Shown here: one piece after another, positions 21,469 to 30,271 of the stretch | Layout: the number at the start of each line of letters is the position of its first letter | Position numbering within the stretch: the stretch's first letter is position 1 | Assembly (NCBI GenBank): GCA_011321935.1 | Contig: DROJ01000277.1 | Span: 1 to 33,284, forward strand | From: Bacteroidota bacterium | Lineage (GTDB): Bacteria; Bacteroidota; Bacteroidia; Chitinophagales; Saprospiraceae | Reading direction: 5' to 3' | Length of the DNA stretch: 33,284 bases | Made by a program: the position numbers and the translations under genes | The notes under the pieces: generated by a model | The model's input: only the letters and a program-made list of their open reading frames with translations | Told to the model about the DNA's origin: nothing | Database searches by the model: none

Positions 21469-21973
21469 TTTTTTTGGTATAAAGGTATTTCGGTGCAATG
21501 GGAGGGAAAGGCCAATCTTGGATTTCTCAACTGGAATTTGTCTGCCATAATCCTTAAATTGGCATTTCATTAAAAAATTGGCTGCGAAGGTAGTAGTTTT
21601 AACGAAGAGAGTTTGAGAGAATGAGAGAATGAGAGAATGAGAATTTGTCCGCAGGACTCCTTTGGAGAGAGCAGCCCCGTGGTGCGTTTCTTTTAATATC
21701 CGTTTTCTGGGGAAGTAATGAGTTTGAGAGAGCAACTACCAATTGGACTGCGGACTGAAGACTGATGGACTGCAGACTGAGAACTGGATTGGTTTTTTCA
21801 TTTCAAAAAACACACCTCCTGTTTGATCCGTTCTAATATTGCGTCAACCCTCTCCAAACCTGATTGTTTGTTCTCGGGTTTATCTAAATAAGGCTTGTGA
21901 ATTTCATGGTTGCCCTGCCAATTTTGGCTATTCATCATTCACCATTCACCATTCATCATTTACCATTAATACC
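21469..21973. other. 505-base divergent gap with remnants of three word-repeat families
   Basis: No gene. It holds GAGAGTTT/GAGAGAAT units (about 21606-21646), a block with CAGGACTCCTTTGGAGAGAG, GACTGCG/GACTGAA units (about 21747-21782) and, just before the ATG of the next gene, CATTCACCATTCACCATTCA words (about 21932-21968). Here the units are not arranged as clear foldbacks. A near-match TAATATTG (about 21833) is the only promoter-like element noted. Confidence 0.7.
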
Positions 21974-24900
21974 ATGCGAATTTTTTACTCGATTTTTCCG
22001 CTGCTCCTTCTTGCCGTCCTCTCAACGGGGCAGACCACCCAGACTGAATTTGGCAAAAACAGGGTACAGTACAGCGACCAGTTCAAAGAATGGTCGGAGT
22101 ACGAAAGCCGCAATTTCATTACCTATTGGTATGGCGACGGGCGTTTGGTCGGCCAGTCTGTGGTGCAGATGGCGGAGTATGACTTTTATGAAATCCAGGG
22201 CATTCTGGAACACCGGATGAACGACAAGATCGAGATCATTGTCTATACCGACCTCACCGACCTCAAGCAGAGCAACATCGGCAGCGAGGAGGCTTTTGTG
22301 AACACGGGCGGGCAGACAAAAATAGTCGGCAATAAAATGTTCGTGCATTACAACGGCGACCACAACGACCTGCGGCGGCAGATTCGGGAAGGGGTGGCTT
22401 CGGTCTATTTGAATGCTATGTTGTTCGGTTCCAATTTACAGGAAATAGTGCAAAACGCAGTGATGATGAACCTGCCCGAATGGTTCAAGCAAGGGCTGAT
22501 TTCTTTTGTGGGACAAGAGTGGAGCACTGATCTGGACAATGAATTGCGCGACCTTTTTCAATCAGGAAAATACGAAAATTTTGAGGAAATGGCCGACGAA
22601 CACCCACAGCTCGCCGGGCATTCACTTTGGCATTTCATCAGCCAGCACTATGGTTATTCCACAGTGGCCAACCTGCTCTATCTCACCCGCATCAACCGCA
22701 GCGTGGAGAGCGGCTTCCTTTACGTGCTCGGCAATACTTATGAAAAAACGGTGGAAAGCTGGGATGCTTTTTTCTTGGAACGTTATGAAAACGAATTAAA
22801 AACCTTTGATGCCACCAGACAATTGAGCGGCAAATTGAAAGTGAAAAACAAGCGCAAGTCCCCGATGACCCAACTGAAAATAAGCCCCGACGGCACCAAG
22901 ATCGCTTATGTCATCAACGAGATCGGGCGCACCAAGGTCTATATCCAAGACCTCGCCACGGGCGACCGCAGCCTTGTCCACAAAGAGGGTTTCCGCAATG
23001 CCATCCAGGCCACAGATTACAATTACCCCCTGCTGGCATGGAACCCCAACAACATGGAACTGGGCATTATTTACGAGCACCGCGACAAAGTTTTTTTCAC
23101 GAAATACGATTTTTTGACAAAAGATAAAACCACCGAGGAGATGAACGCACAGTTCCAGCGCATTTACAGCATGGACTATGTGAACGTGAACGACCTCGTT
23201 TTTTCCGCCGCGGTGCGCGGCCAATCGGACTTGTTTTTATACTACTCACAGACCCGCCAATCGCAGCGGCTGACCACCGATTTTTGGGACGACCTCGATG
23301 CCTCTTTTGTGCAAGTGAATGGCCAACGGGGCATCTTGTTTGCCTCCAACCGGCCCGACTCCCTGAACGTGAGGGCGCCCTTGGATTCCATTTTGCCCAT
23401 CACTACTTTCGACATTTTTTATCTCAACCTCGATTCCGTCGGTTTCAAAACAATGGGCGAACTCGTGCAGGTCACGCACACCCCGCTTGCCAACGAGCGC
23501 GCACCCGTCGGCATTGACAACACTTGGTTTTCTTTCCTCACCGACGAGACAGGCGTGGTCAACCGCAAAACGGGCTACCTCGAAGACTACATCCACCATT
23601 TTGAAAACATCATCACTTTCGACGACGGCACGGAGATGCGCATGCACGCCGATACGGTAATTGCCGAAAAACTGGACAGCGTGGCCTATTCCAAAATAGC
23701 TTCGGTAAAACTGGATACCATTGTCAAGCAACGGGCAATCAACCATTTTACCACCAATTACGACCGGAATATAGTGGAGCAGCACAAGGCACGGCGCAAC
23801 AACCGCTACGTGGAAATGATATACCGCGATGGCGTTTATGATTTTTACATGCGCGAAATGGATGCCACCAAAACAGCCGTTCCGGCCTTTTCCGGCTATC
23901 AAAAACAAAGGGTGCGCATTTTGGAAATGCCCGTGCTGGAGGAGGAAGGGACAAAGCCCAAAACCAAACTGGAAGAAGCCGGAAACGAACCCATTGATGT
24001 GTCGGACGAGCCGGTCGAAAAACTCGACACCGGCAAAATTGACATTGACAATTACCTCTTCCAATCTGAATTTGACGACGACGAAGTGCCCGTGCAACTG
24101 GACGATGACGACGACAAAACAGAAGAAGTCAAACTCGATCAATCCATTGTTTACAAGGCCGTAGAGGAGGAAGACGACAGCAAAAAAGTCCATGATTTCC
24201 GTTCCAGCCGCATCATCCCTTACCGCCTGAAATTCAGGACGGACTTTGTGACCACGCAACTGGACAACGGCCTGCTCTTCGACGGCCTGAACACTTTTGC
24301 TGGCGTGCCGCAAGATTTCGGCTACCCGCCCCCGGGCATTTTATTGAAAGCAAATTTTAAAGACCTTTTTGAAGATTACGAATTTGAAGGCGGCATCCGC
24401 GTGCCGACCTCGTTCAACGGCGCTGAATATTTCGCTTATTTTTATGACAAAAAGAAACGGCTCGACAAGCGCTACGCCGTTTATCGCCGCCGCCTCCGCT
24501 TTACCCTCGACCCAGCACCGCCGCCGATAAAATACGATAACAGTACCTTCCTGATGCAGTACCAAGTGAGGTATCCGCTCGACATTTACACCAGCATCCG
24601 CGGCTCGGCCACCTTGCGTTTCGACAAAACGGTCGTCCTTTCTTCCGACCAGCAAACGCTCGAAGTGCCTTCCCAAAAAACGCAGCGCTTTGGCATCAAA
24701 GGAGAGTTTGTTTTTGACAATACTTTGGATATTTCGCTGAACATCAAGAACGGTACCCGCTATAAAATCTTCGCAGAAATGGTCAAAGGATTTGAGGTGG
24801 ACCTGGGGCAAGATTTCAGCTTTTCGGCCAACGATGGTTTTATGACCGTCATCGGCCTCGATGCCCGCCACTACCAGCGCGTGATGAAATGGTCGGTATT

Positions 24901-25441
24901 GGCCGGCCGCCTCGCCGGGGCCACTTCTTTTGGAAAAGAGAAAATACTTTACATGCTCGGCGGAACGGACAGTTGGCTGCTGCCTTCTTTCAACGATGAA
25001 ATACCGCTGCCGACGAGCGGCAACTTTGTTTACCGCTCCATTGCCACCAATGCGAGGGGCTTCCAGATGAACGCCCGCAACGGCAACTCTTATGCGGTGT
25101 TCAATGCCGAATTCAGGATGCCGGTACTGCGCTATCTTTTCCGCCGTTCGGCTTCCAATTTTGTGCGCAATTTCCAGGTCATCGGTTTTTTCGATGCCGG
25201 CACCGCTTGGGAGGGCATCAACCCCTTCAACGAAACAAGCCCGCTCAATACTTGGCGGGACTCCAACAGCAATGTTGATATCGAGGTGAATTTCTTCCGC
25301 GACCCCATCGTGTTCGGGTATGGCGGGGGCGTTCGTACTTTGCTCTTCGGTTACTTTGTGCGCTTGGATTATGCCTGGGGAGTGGATACGCGGGAGCGGC
25401 AAGACCCGAGGTTGTACTTTAGTATCGGGATGGATTTTTAG
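21974..25441 (+). CDS. Peptidase-MA-like / TolB-like propeller / outer-membrane barrel fusion protein
   Basis: 1155 residues from ATG 21974 (MRIFYSIFPLLLLAVLSTGQ, signal peptide). The frame extends to 21839 through CATTCAC repeats, which is rejected. Residues about 25-285 look like a peptidase-MA-type domain (IEIIVYTDLTDLKQ, LPEWFKQGLISFVGQEW), but the expected HExxH is absent, so it is probably not catalytic. From about 300 to 560 there are TolB/PD40-type repeats (ISPDGTKIAYVINEIG). An acidic linker (about 655-735, with runs of Asp and Glu) leads to a C-terminal beta-barrel-like part (about 760-1155) ending in YFSIGMDF, with a terminal Phe as in outer-membrane proteins. Role unknown; outer-membrane location is inferred. 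Confidence 0.85.
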   Translation: MRIFYSIFPLLLLAVLSTGQTTQTEFGKNRVQYSDQFKEWSEYESRNFITYWYGDGRLVGQSVVQMAEYDFYEIQGILEHRMNDKIEIIVYTDLTDLKQSNIGSEEAFVNTGGQTKIVGNKMFVHYNGDHNDLRRQIREGVASVYLNAMLFGSNLQEIVQNAVMMNLPEWFKQGLISFVGQEWSTDLDNELRDLFQSGKYENFEEMADEHPQLAGHSLWHFISQHYGYSTVANLLYLTRINRSVESGFLYVLGNTYEKTVESWDAFFLERYENELKTFDATRQLSGKLKVKNKRKSPMTQLKISPDGTKIAYVINEIGRTKVYIQDLATGDRSLVHKEGFRNAIQATDYNYPLLAWNPNNMELGIIYEHRDKVFFTKYDFLTKDKTTEEMNAQFQRIYSMDYVNVNDLVFSAAVRGQSDLFLYYSQTRQSQRLTTDFWDDLDASFVQVNGQRGILFASNRPDSLNVRAPLDSILPITTFDIFYLNLDSVGFKTMGELVQVTHTPLANERAPVGIDNTWFSFLTDETGVVNRKTGYLEDYIHHFENIITFDDGTEMRMHADTVIAEKLDSVAYSKIASVKLDTIVKQRAINHFTTNYDRNIVEQHKARRNNRYVEMIYRDGVYDFYMREMDATKTAVPAFSGYQKQRVRILEMPVLEEEGTKPKTKLEEAGNEPIDVSDEPVEKLDTGKIDIDNYLFQSEFDDDEVPVQLDDDDDKTEEVKLDQSIVYKAVEEEDDSKKVHDFRSSRIIPYRLKFRTDFVTTQLDNGLLFDGLNTFAGVPQDFGYPPPGILLKANFKDLFEDYEFEGGIRVPTSFNGAEYFAYFYDKKKRLDKRYAVYRRRLRFTLDPAPPPIKYDNSTFLMQYQVRYPLDIYTSIRGSATLRFDKTVVLSSDQQTLEVPSQKTQRFGIKGEFVFDNTLDISLNIKNGTRYKIFAEMVKGFEVDLGQDFSFSANDGFMTVIGLDARHYQRVMKWSVLAGRLAGATSFGKEKILYMLGGTDSWLLPSFNDEIPLPTSGNFVYRSIATNARGFQMNARNGNSYAVFNAEFRMPVLRYLFRRSASNFVRNFQVIGFFDAGTAWEGINPFNETSPLNTWRDSNSNVDIEVNFFRDPIVFGYGGGVRTLLFGYFVRLDYAWGVDTRERQDPRLYFSIGMDF

Positions 25442-25474
25442 GAAAAGCCTCTATATTTCTCAAAAATAAAAAAG

Positions 25475-25515
25475 GCCAGCAAATGGATATCCAACAACCA
25501 TTTGCTGGCTTTTTT
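25475..25515 (+). terminator. Rho-independent terminator after the barrel fusion gene
   Basis: GCCAGCAAATGG (25475-25486) pairs with CCATTTGCTGGC (25498-25509), followed by a T run to 25515. Confidence 0.93.
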
Positions 25516-25635
25516 ATCATGCCCTGTTCTCATCTTATGGCTCTATATTGATGTTAAAATGGGCGCTTTGCTCGCATGGCCTCCTTTTGTTTCCGTTCCA
25601 TTTGCGAACTAATTATTTCACAAAATAAATAAATC

Positions 25636-26490
25636 ATGAAAAAGTTGTCATCTCTGCTCCTGCTTGCCTTTGCCTGTTTTTCCTTTTTTTTAGGGCCTCC
25701 CCACAAAGAGGTTTTCACCTTGAAAAAATTTGAAAAAAAACTCGCCCTGATAAAGCCCGGGCTTTATGCCGGAAAATACGAAGCCACCAACCTGGAGTAC
25801 AATGAGTTCTTAAAATCCATCGAAAGTGAAAGTGGAACATTCGAAAAAGCAAGGATACATAATGAGAACTGGAAAATGGGAGGCCAGTACAACGAACCAT
25901 TTGCAAAAACCTACCACAGCCACCCTGCCTATGCAGCATACCCCGTGGTCAATGTTTCGCATGAAGGCGCCGTCGCTTTTTGCGAATGGCTGACCGAAAG
26001 CTACAATGCCTACCCCAAGCGGAAATTCAAAAAAGTGAAGTTCAGGTTGCCTACCGAAGAAGAATGGGCATATGCCGCAAGCGGAGGCCACGAAAATGCC
26101 GTTTTCCCGTGGGGAGGCTATTATTTGATGAACAGCAAAGGCGAGGTTTTGGCAAATTTCAGGAGAGTACAGCAGACCCGTTGCAAGAAAAAAACAGCCG
26201 ACGGCCTGATCGAACTGCAGGAAAGCGAACTGTCCCCCAACGACGCTTGGGCTTTGCCCCAGGCACATTTGATTGCCCCGTCCCTTTCTTATTTCCCGAA
26301 CGGTTTTGGCATTTACAACGCCTCCGGCAATGCCGCCGAAATGCTTGCCGAACCGGGCCGCACCAAAGGCGGCAGTTGGGCAAGTTACGGCTATTACCTG
26401 CGCATTGATGCAGAAGATGAATTTGCCGGGTTCGAAAAGCCGTCGCCGCAGATCGGGTTCCGGTATTTTATGGAAGTGGTTGAGGAGTGA
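25636..26490 (+). CDS. Formylglycine-generating-enzyme-fold (SUMF1) secreted protein
   Basis: 284 residues with a signal peptide (MKKLSSLLLLAFACFSFFLG). The fold is shown by KYEATNLEYNEFL, YPVVNVSHEGAVAFCEWLTE, FRLPTEEEWAYAASGG, GIYNASGNAAEML, KGGSWASYGYYLR and IGFRYFMEV, in the usual order. The paired cysteines of true sulfatase-activating enzymes are not evident (the one Cys in the second half is in RCKKKTADG), so it is more likely a structural relative, like the GldJ/GldK gliding proteins of Bacteroidota. It is preceded by a terminator and followed by a bidirectional hairpin, so it is a single-gene unit. Confidence 0.88.
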   Translation: MKKLSSLLLLAFACFSFFLGPPHKEVFTLKKFEKKLALIKPGLYAGKYEATNLEYNEFLKSIESESGTFEKARIHNENWKMGGQYNEPFAKTYHSHPAYAAYPVVNVSHEGAVAFCEWLTESYNAYPKRKFKKVKFRLPTEEEWAYAASGGHENAVFPWGGYYLMNSKGEVLANFRRVQQTRCKKKTADGLIELQESELSPNDAWALPQAHLIAPSLSYFPNGFGIYNASGNAAEMLAEPGRTKGGSWASYGYYLRIDAEDEFAGFEKPSPQIGFRYFMEVVEE

Positions 26491-26520
26491 TGGAAAAAAT
26501 GGTTGGTTAGTCGATTGTTT

Positions 26521-26553
26521 AAAACTTGGAGATTTCTAAAATCTCCAAGTTTT
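26521..26553. terminator. Bidirectional terminator between convergent genes
   Basis: AAAACTTGGAGATTT (26521-26535) and its exact complement (26539-26553) form a 15-bp stem with a CTA loop, with A and T runs on the two sides. It separates the SUMF1-fold gene from convergent mscS. Confidence 0.9.
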
Positions 26554-26601
26554 TTAGCCTTTCCGTTCGGGGTGCAACTACATTTCAGCCTCTGTTTTGT
26601 G

Positions 26602-27426
26602 TTATTCCCCGATCGGCCCGATCTCCACACCTTCGGAGTAAGCCACTTTAATACCATTGTTATGAAATGCCGTTTTGATGGCGCGGTGCGTCTCGAACAA
26701 TGCTTCCCAATAATTGTCGGGTTTGATAAACGGGCGCACTGCCAAAACAACATTGTGGCTGTCGAAACTTTCAATGCCGACCATCGGCGCAGGGTCTTCC
26801 AGCACATATGGAACGTTGTGCAAAGTAGATAATATCACCTCTTTTACCTTCGGAAAACTCTCCTCATACGGCATGGTCACGTTCAGTTCCAAACGGACTT
26901 TCCCTTTGGTGGAAAAATTGATGATCGTATCTTCTATTATTTTACCGTTTGGAATAATCAGCGTTTTAAAGCCAGGAGTGGAAAGGGTGGTATTGAAAAT
27001 GCTGATGTCTTCTACTTTCCCGAATTTGCCGTTTATCTCCACCATGTCGCCCAATTTATAAGGCCGGAAAACCATGACCAAAATGCCTGCGGCAAAATTC
27101 CCCAAACTGCCCTGCAGTGCCAAGCCGACGGCAAAACTCGCAGCGGCAAGGATACCGACGATGGAAGATGTTTCAAATCCTAAAAAACTTGCCGCAAACA
27201 ATACAACAAAAACTTTCAGGGCAATATTGATAAATGAAACCACAAAGGGCCTCACTTCTTTGCTGAAGTTCGCTTTGTCAAGGGAGAGTTCGACGATGGC
27301 GATGATCTTTTTTATCAGCCAAAAGCCGATATAAAAGGAAGCCGCCGCCATTATTATTTTGGGGGCATAAGAGACACAGAAGTCAATGGCCTGATTAAGG
27401 TAAATGTTAAGTTTGTCCTCGTTCAT
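26602..27426 (-). CDS. Small-conductance mechanosensitive channel (MscS family)
   Basis: 274 residues, close to the minimal MscS size. Three membrane helices lie at about 22-42, 62-85 and 88-118. The pore helix carries the Gly/Ala pattern AASFAVGLALQGSLGNFAAG and leads to the hallmark VFRPYKLGDMVEING. The beta domain (GKVEDISIFNTTLSTPGFKT, LIIPNGKIIEDTIINFS) and alpha/beta C-terminal domain complete the protein. It opens under membrane tension to release solutes during osmotic downshock (established). No operon partner; the next minus-strand gene starts beyond an 80-base gap. Confidence 0.95.
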   Translation of the reverse strand: MNEDKLNIYLNQAIDFCVSYAPKIIMAAASFYIGFWLIKKIIAIVELSLDKANFSKEVRPFVVSFINIALKVFVVLFAASFLGFETSSIVGILAAASFAVGLALQGSLGNFAAGILVMVFRPYKLGDMVEINGKFGKVEDISIFNTTLSTPGFKTLIIPNGKIIEDTIINFSTKGKVRLELNVTMPYEESFPKVKEVILSTLHNVPYVLEDPAPMVGIESFDSHNVVLAVRPFIKPDNYWEALFETHRAIKTAFHNNGIKVAYSEGVEIGPIGE

Positions 27427-27506
27427 AATGTTTCGATTTGTGTATTAGAAGATGGTTGAGAGGGCTTGAGAGGGGTTTATCAATCAAGCCTCCCCCTCTC
27501 AACCTT

Positions 27507-28208
27507 TTAAAACATAACCCCCAAACGGAGTACGATATGGGTGATCTGTGTTTTGGTATCAACGTTGGGCTTGTAGTTTTTGCTCACGTCGGTAAACAAC
27601 TGCTGGAAAGAGATACCGCCCACGAGCGCCGTGCTTTCACTGAGGCCGTATTCAAACCCGCCGCCTGCTCCCCACGACAGTGAAATGCCGATCACTTCGT
27701 TTTTGATGTCTATCTTATCTTCGTTTACATTGGTGTAGGAAATCGCTCCCCTTGCCTGCGAATTGAAGCCCAAAGTGAAAACGGGAATCTCTGCATAGTA
27801 CCGGAAATAGCCGAATTCCTTTGTCCTGAATTTCAGCCCGAAGGGTATTTCCACATACTGCAAGTTGTACTTTAGCTCTGTGCCGCCCGGAAAAGGAGCA
27901 GTCACATTGGCCGGCAGTTCTGACTTCTGCCACGTATCGCTGAACGACTCGTACCTCAAGGTCCCCCCGCTGTTGAACGAAAAACCGAGGCCTCCTATAA
28001 AAGCATAATTCTCGCGGAAATAATACTCGCCCATCATGCCCAGTTTCAGTCCCAAATTAGCTCCGTTGCCATTGATGGTATTGTCGTCGGTGGACATAAA
28101 GGAGACCATTGGACTAATTTGGAAACCAAGCCGGAGGTCTCCGTATTGCGCAAAAATGCCTATTTGAAATGCCAGAAAAAATGCAATGACAGCAACAATT
28201 TTTTTCAT
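27507..28208 (-). CDS. Outer-membrane beta-barrel protein, PorT-like
   Basis: 233 residues: a signal peptide (MKKIVAVIAFFLAFQIGIFA), then alternating beta strands (LGFQISPMVSFMS, LGLKLGMMGEYYFRENYAFI, LQYVEIPFGLKFRTKEFGYF, IVLRLGVMF at the end) with a C-terminal aromatic residue, as in outer-membrane proteins. The pattern YVEIPFGLKFRT is typical of the PorT-like barrel family of Bacteroidota. It is divergent from gldB with a 91-base gap. Its specific function is unknown; involvement in T9SS is not shown by the sequence. Confidence 0.85.
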   Translation of the reverse strand: MKKIVAVIAFFLAFQIGIFAQYGDLRLGFQISPMVSFMSTDDNTINGNGANLGLKLGMMGEYYFRENYAFIGGLGFSFNSGGTLRYESFSDTWQKSELPANVTAPFPGGTELKYNLQYVEIPFGLKFRTKEFGYFRYYAEIPVFTLGFNSQARGAISYTNVNEDKIDIKNEVIGISLSWGAGGGFEYGLSESTALVGGISFQQLFTDVSKNYKPNVDTKTQITHIVLRLGVMF

Positions 28209-28235
28209 CTATTTTTGTTTTTGGTTAATAAATGA

Positions 28236-28296
28236 CTGTTGGCTAAAGGCTTTTTGCATTTGGCCAACAGCCAACAGCGAATGGCTAATAGCTCAC
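28236..28296. repeat. GCCAACAG-word repeat upstream of gldB
   Basis: CTGTTGGC (28236-28243) faces two copies of GCCAACAG (28263-28270 and 28270s), followed by GCGAATGGCTAATAGC. The array lies in the gap between the divergent barrel gene and gldB, ending 3 bases before the gldB ATG. Confidence 0.65.
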
Positions 28297-28299
28297 AAC

Positions 28300-29343
28300 A
28301 TGAACGCAAAAAATTACTGGTTTCTTTTTATCGGAATCTTAATGTTTTTTCAAGCCTGCCAGAACGGCAAAGGTAAAGATATTCCCGACGTTTCAAATAT
28401 TGAGGTGAAGGTTGACCTGAAACGTTTCGAGCAGGACTTGTTCGCATTGGACACCTCCAATATAGAGCAGGGCTTGTCGCGTTTAGAAGCCGGTTACGGT
28501 GAGTTTGCCGAACTTTATTTTGCTAGGATATTGGGGTCGAAAGACCCGCGCATCGCACCGGAGGGGCATGCGGAGTATGTGCGCGGCTTCATCACCCACC
28601 CCAACGTGCGGAAGCTGTACGACACCACGCAGGTTGTTTTTCCTGAAATGACTGCGCTGGAAAAAGATTTCAAGCAAGCGTTCCAATTTTATAAATATTA
28701 CTTCCCCTTGCAGCCGCTTTCGGGCGAGGTCGTCACTTATATTTCAGAATATACCATCGGCGGGTTTTTGTACGGCGACAACTCGATAGGTGTCGGCCTC
28801 GATTTTTACCTCGGCGAGGGCTACCCCTACCAGCTTTACAATCCTGCCAACCCGAATTTTTCCAGCTACCTTACCCGCACCTTTAACAAAGACCACCTCG
28901 TGATGAAATCCATAAAACTGCTGGTGCAAGACCTCAACGGCAGTCCCAAAGGCAATAAATTGATGGACTACATGATCCACAACGGCAAGGAACTTTACCT
29001 CCTCGACCACTTGCTCCCCTATGCCGCCGACAGCGTGAAACTCGAATTTTCCCAAAAACAAGTGGACTGGTGCGAAGAAAACGAGGCCAATATCTGGGCT
29101 TATTTCATTTCGGAAGACCTGATCTATTCGCCCGAAAGAAACAAGTTCCGCAAGTACATTGATTACAGCCCCAACTCCCCCGGCATGCCCGATGGCGCCC
29201 CCGGGCGAACCGCCAATTGGCTCGGCTGGCAGATTGTAAAGGCATACATGCGCCGCAAGCCTGAAACTACTTTGGAGGAACTGATCGAAATCAAGGATGC
29301 ACAGGTGATTATGGACGGCTCGAAGTATAAGCCGGGGAGGTGA
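28300..29343 (+). CDS. gldB: Gliding motility lipoprotein GldB
   Basis: 347 residues from ATG 28300. The frame extends upstream to 28186 through repeat DNA and overlaps the divergent gene, so it is rejected. The lipobox is FFQAC with lipidated Cys20. The body has the GldB pattern: VDLKRFEQDLFALDTSNIEQ, LYFARILGSKDP, GLDFYLGEGYPYQLYN, MDYMIHNGKELYLLDHLLP, GRTANWLGWQIVKAYMRR and a final ELIEIKDAQVIMDGSKYKPG. GldB is needed for gliding in Flavobacterium and is widespread in Bacteroidota, including non-gliders (family knowledge). It probably sits in the inner or outer membrane as a lipoprotein. Confidence 0.94.
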   Translation: MNAKNYWFLFIGILMFFQACQNGKGKDIPDVSNIEVKVDLKRFEQDLFALDTSNIEQGLSRLEAGYGEFAELYFARILGSKDPRIAPEGHAEYVRGFITHPNVRKLYDTTQVVFPEMTALEKDFKQAFQFYKYYFPLQPLSGEVVTYISEYTIGGFLYGDNSIGVGLDFYLGEGYPYQLYNPANPNFSSYLTRTFNKDHLVMKSIKLLVQDLNGSPKGNKLMDYMIHNGKELYLLDHLLPYAADSVKLEFSQKQVDWCEENEANIWAYFISEDLIYSPERNKFRKYIDYSPNSPGMPDGAPGRTANWLGWQIVKAYMRRKPETTLEELIEIKDAQVIMDGSKYKPGR

Positions 29344-29635
29344 AAAAGAAAAGAGAAAGATGGCATCAAACCACTCTTTCCCTTTACGGATATAAACTTA
29401 AAAACTGAAGATAGTTCAGAAAGCCATCAAGCCCTGTGCCATGCTTTTCAAGGTCATGACAGCCAGCTTTTTATAAAATTTATTATTTGAAAATTGGCAA
29501 TTGCCTTGTTCAAAGGCGAACACTTTTTGTGCGGCGGCGGACAGCAAAGAGGTGATGCTCTGAATTCACTTTACTTTGGGGCATCGCCTCAAATGAAAAA
29601 GCCCCTTTCCGAACAAACGGAAAGGGGCTTTTTTT
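29344..29635. terminator. Gap with a hairpin and a strong bidirectional terminator
   Basis: AAAAAGCCCCTTTCCG (29596-29611) pairs with CGGAAAGGGGCTTTTT (29618-29633) across a 6-base loop, with A and T runs for both strands; it serves convergent gldB and the T9SS-domain gene. Just before it GAGGTGATGC and GCATCGCCTC (about 29549-29590) can pair. The rest of 29344-29548 shows no ORF or known RNA. Confidence 0.88.
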
Positions 29636-29657
29636 CAAAAATATATATTTGAAACAA

Positions 29658-30008
29658 CTACCTTTTGCTGATGCGCTGGGTAGTGATTATTTTATTGGAA
29701 TGGTTGATGACCTGCACGAGGTACATGCCGTTTGGCAGGTCGCTCACATCGTAATGTGCATTTTTCTGTACGTTCTGGAAAGATTTCAGCTTGCGGCCTA
29801 CCAAATTGAAAATGGTGATCGTTTTCACGTTCTCATCATTGTTGACGCTGATAAAATTGGTGGCAGGGTTTGGATAGATAGAGATGCTCGGTTGTTCAAA
29901 CAGCACCCCCTGCGAACTGGAAGAACCTTCCACGCCACTGGGGCTGTCCTGCGAGAAAGCAGCAAACATGGTGAAGGAAAAAAGGATAGCAAGTAAGATT
30001 TTTTTCAT
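29658..30008 (-). CDS. Miniature secreted protein with a T9SS type A C-terminal sorting domain
   Basis: 116 residues from ATG 30008 (MKKILLAILFSFTMFAAFSQ, signal peptide). The frame extends to 30107, but a promoter-like element lies inside that extension. After a 20-residue Ser/Gly linker (SPSGVEGSSSSQ) comes a complete type IX sorting domain: SIYPNPATNFISV, TITIFNLVGRKL, GMYLVQVINHSN and a basic end TTQRISKR. In normal cargo the domain directs export through the outer membrane by T9SS and is cleaved off (established). Here there is almost no cargo. It could be a very small surface peptide or the remains of a truncated cargo gene. Confidence 0.87.
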   Translation of the reverse strand: MKKILLAILFSFTMFAAFSQDSPSGVEGSSSSQGVLFEQPSISIYPNPATNFISVNNDENVKTITIFNLVGRKLKSFQNVQKNAHYDVSDLPNGMYLVQVINHSNKIITTQRISKR

Positions 30009-30042
30009 AAAACAAGACTTTTTAGCTGTTAAAAACCGAAGC

Positions 30043-30073
30043 GTAAAGTAAGGGCAATAATTCGGATTATCAA
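30043..30073 (-). promoter_or_regulatory. Candidate promoter of the miniature T9SS-domain gene
   Basis: TTG (30073-30071), 20 bases, then TACTTTAC (30050-30043): correct spacing and five to six of the consensus bases of TTG-N20-TAnnTTTG. It predicts a leader of roughly 30 bases before ATG 30008. Confidence 0.4.
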
Positions 30074-30143
30074 GTCGTTCATCCCAACTTTTGTGAATTC
30101 TTAACAAAAATTGTGCAATAATGCCAAAAGGGGCAATTCATAT

Positions 30144-30266
30144 ATACTGAACCATAATAGGTTTTGTGCATCGAGCGCAGGTTCTCCCCTTCTGGGGCTG
30201 GGGGCTGGCGAGGGCAAATGCACGACTTGTCCCGACCCCTCGGGAAAACCTATTATGGTTCAGTAT
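30144..30266. repeat. 123-bp element with 22-bp perfect terminal inverted repeats
   Basis: ATACTGAACCATAATAGGTT TT (30144-30165) is exactly complementary to 30245-30266. The 79-base interior contains GTGCAT/ATGCAC and CCCCTTCTGGGGCTGGGG words and has no ORF. It ends 5 bases before the bshA stop (30272). The layout resembles a miniature inverted-repeat element or a long terminator stem; no target-site duplication is obvious. Confidence 0.85.
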
Positions 30267-30271
30267 AAAAC

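Noticed and set aside
21839-21973. 45-residue extension of the barrel fusion protein
   Set aside because: It crosses CATTCACCATT repeat words and would bury the signal peptide; ATG 21974 is preferred.
23246-25402. Long minus-strand ORFs (355 and 353 residues) opposite the barrel fusion gene
   Set aside because: Antisense shadows; no recognisable motifs and no gene-like start context, whereas the plus strand encodes a coherent secreted protein.
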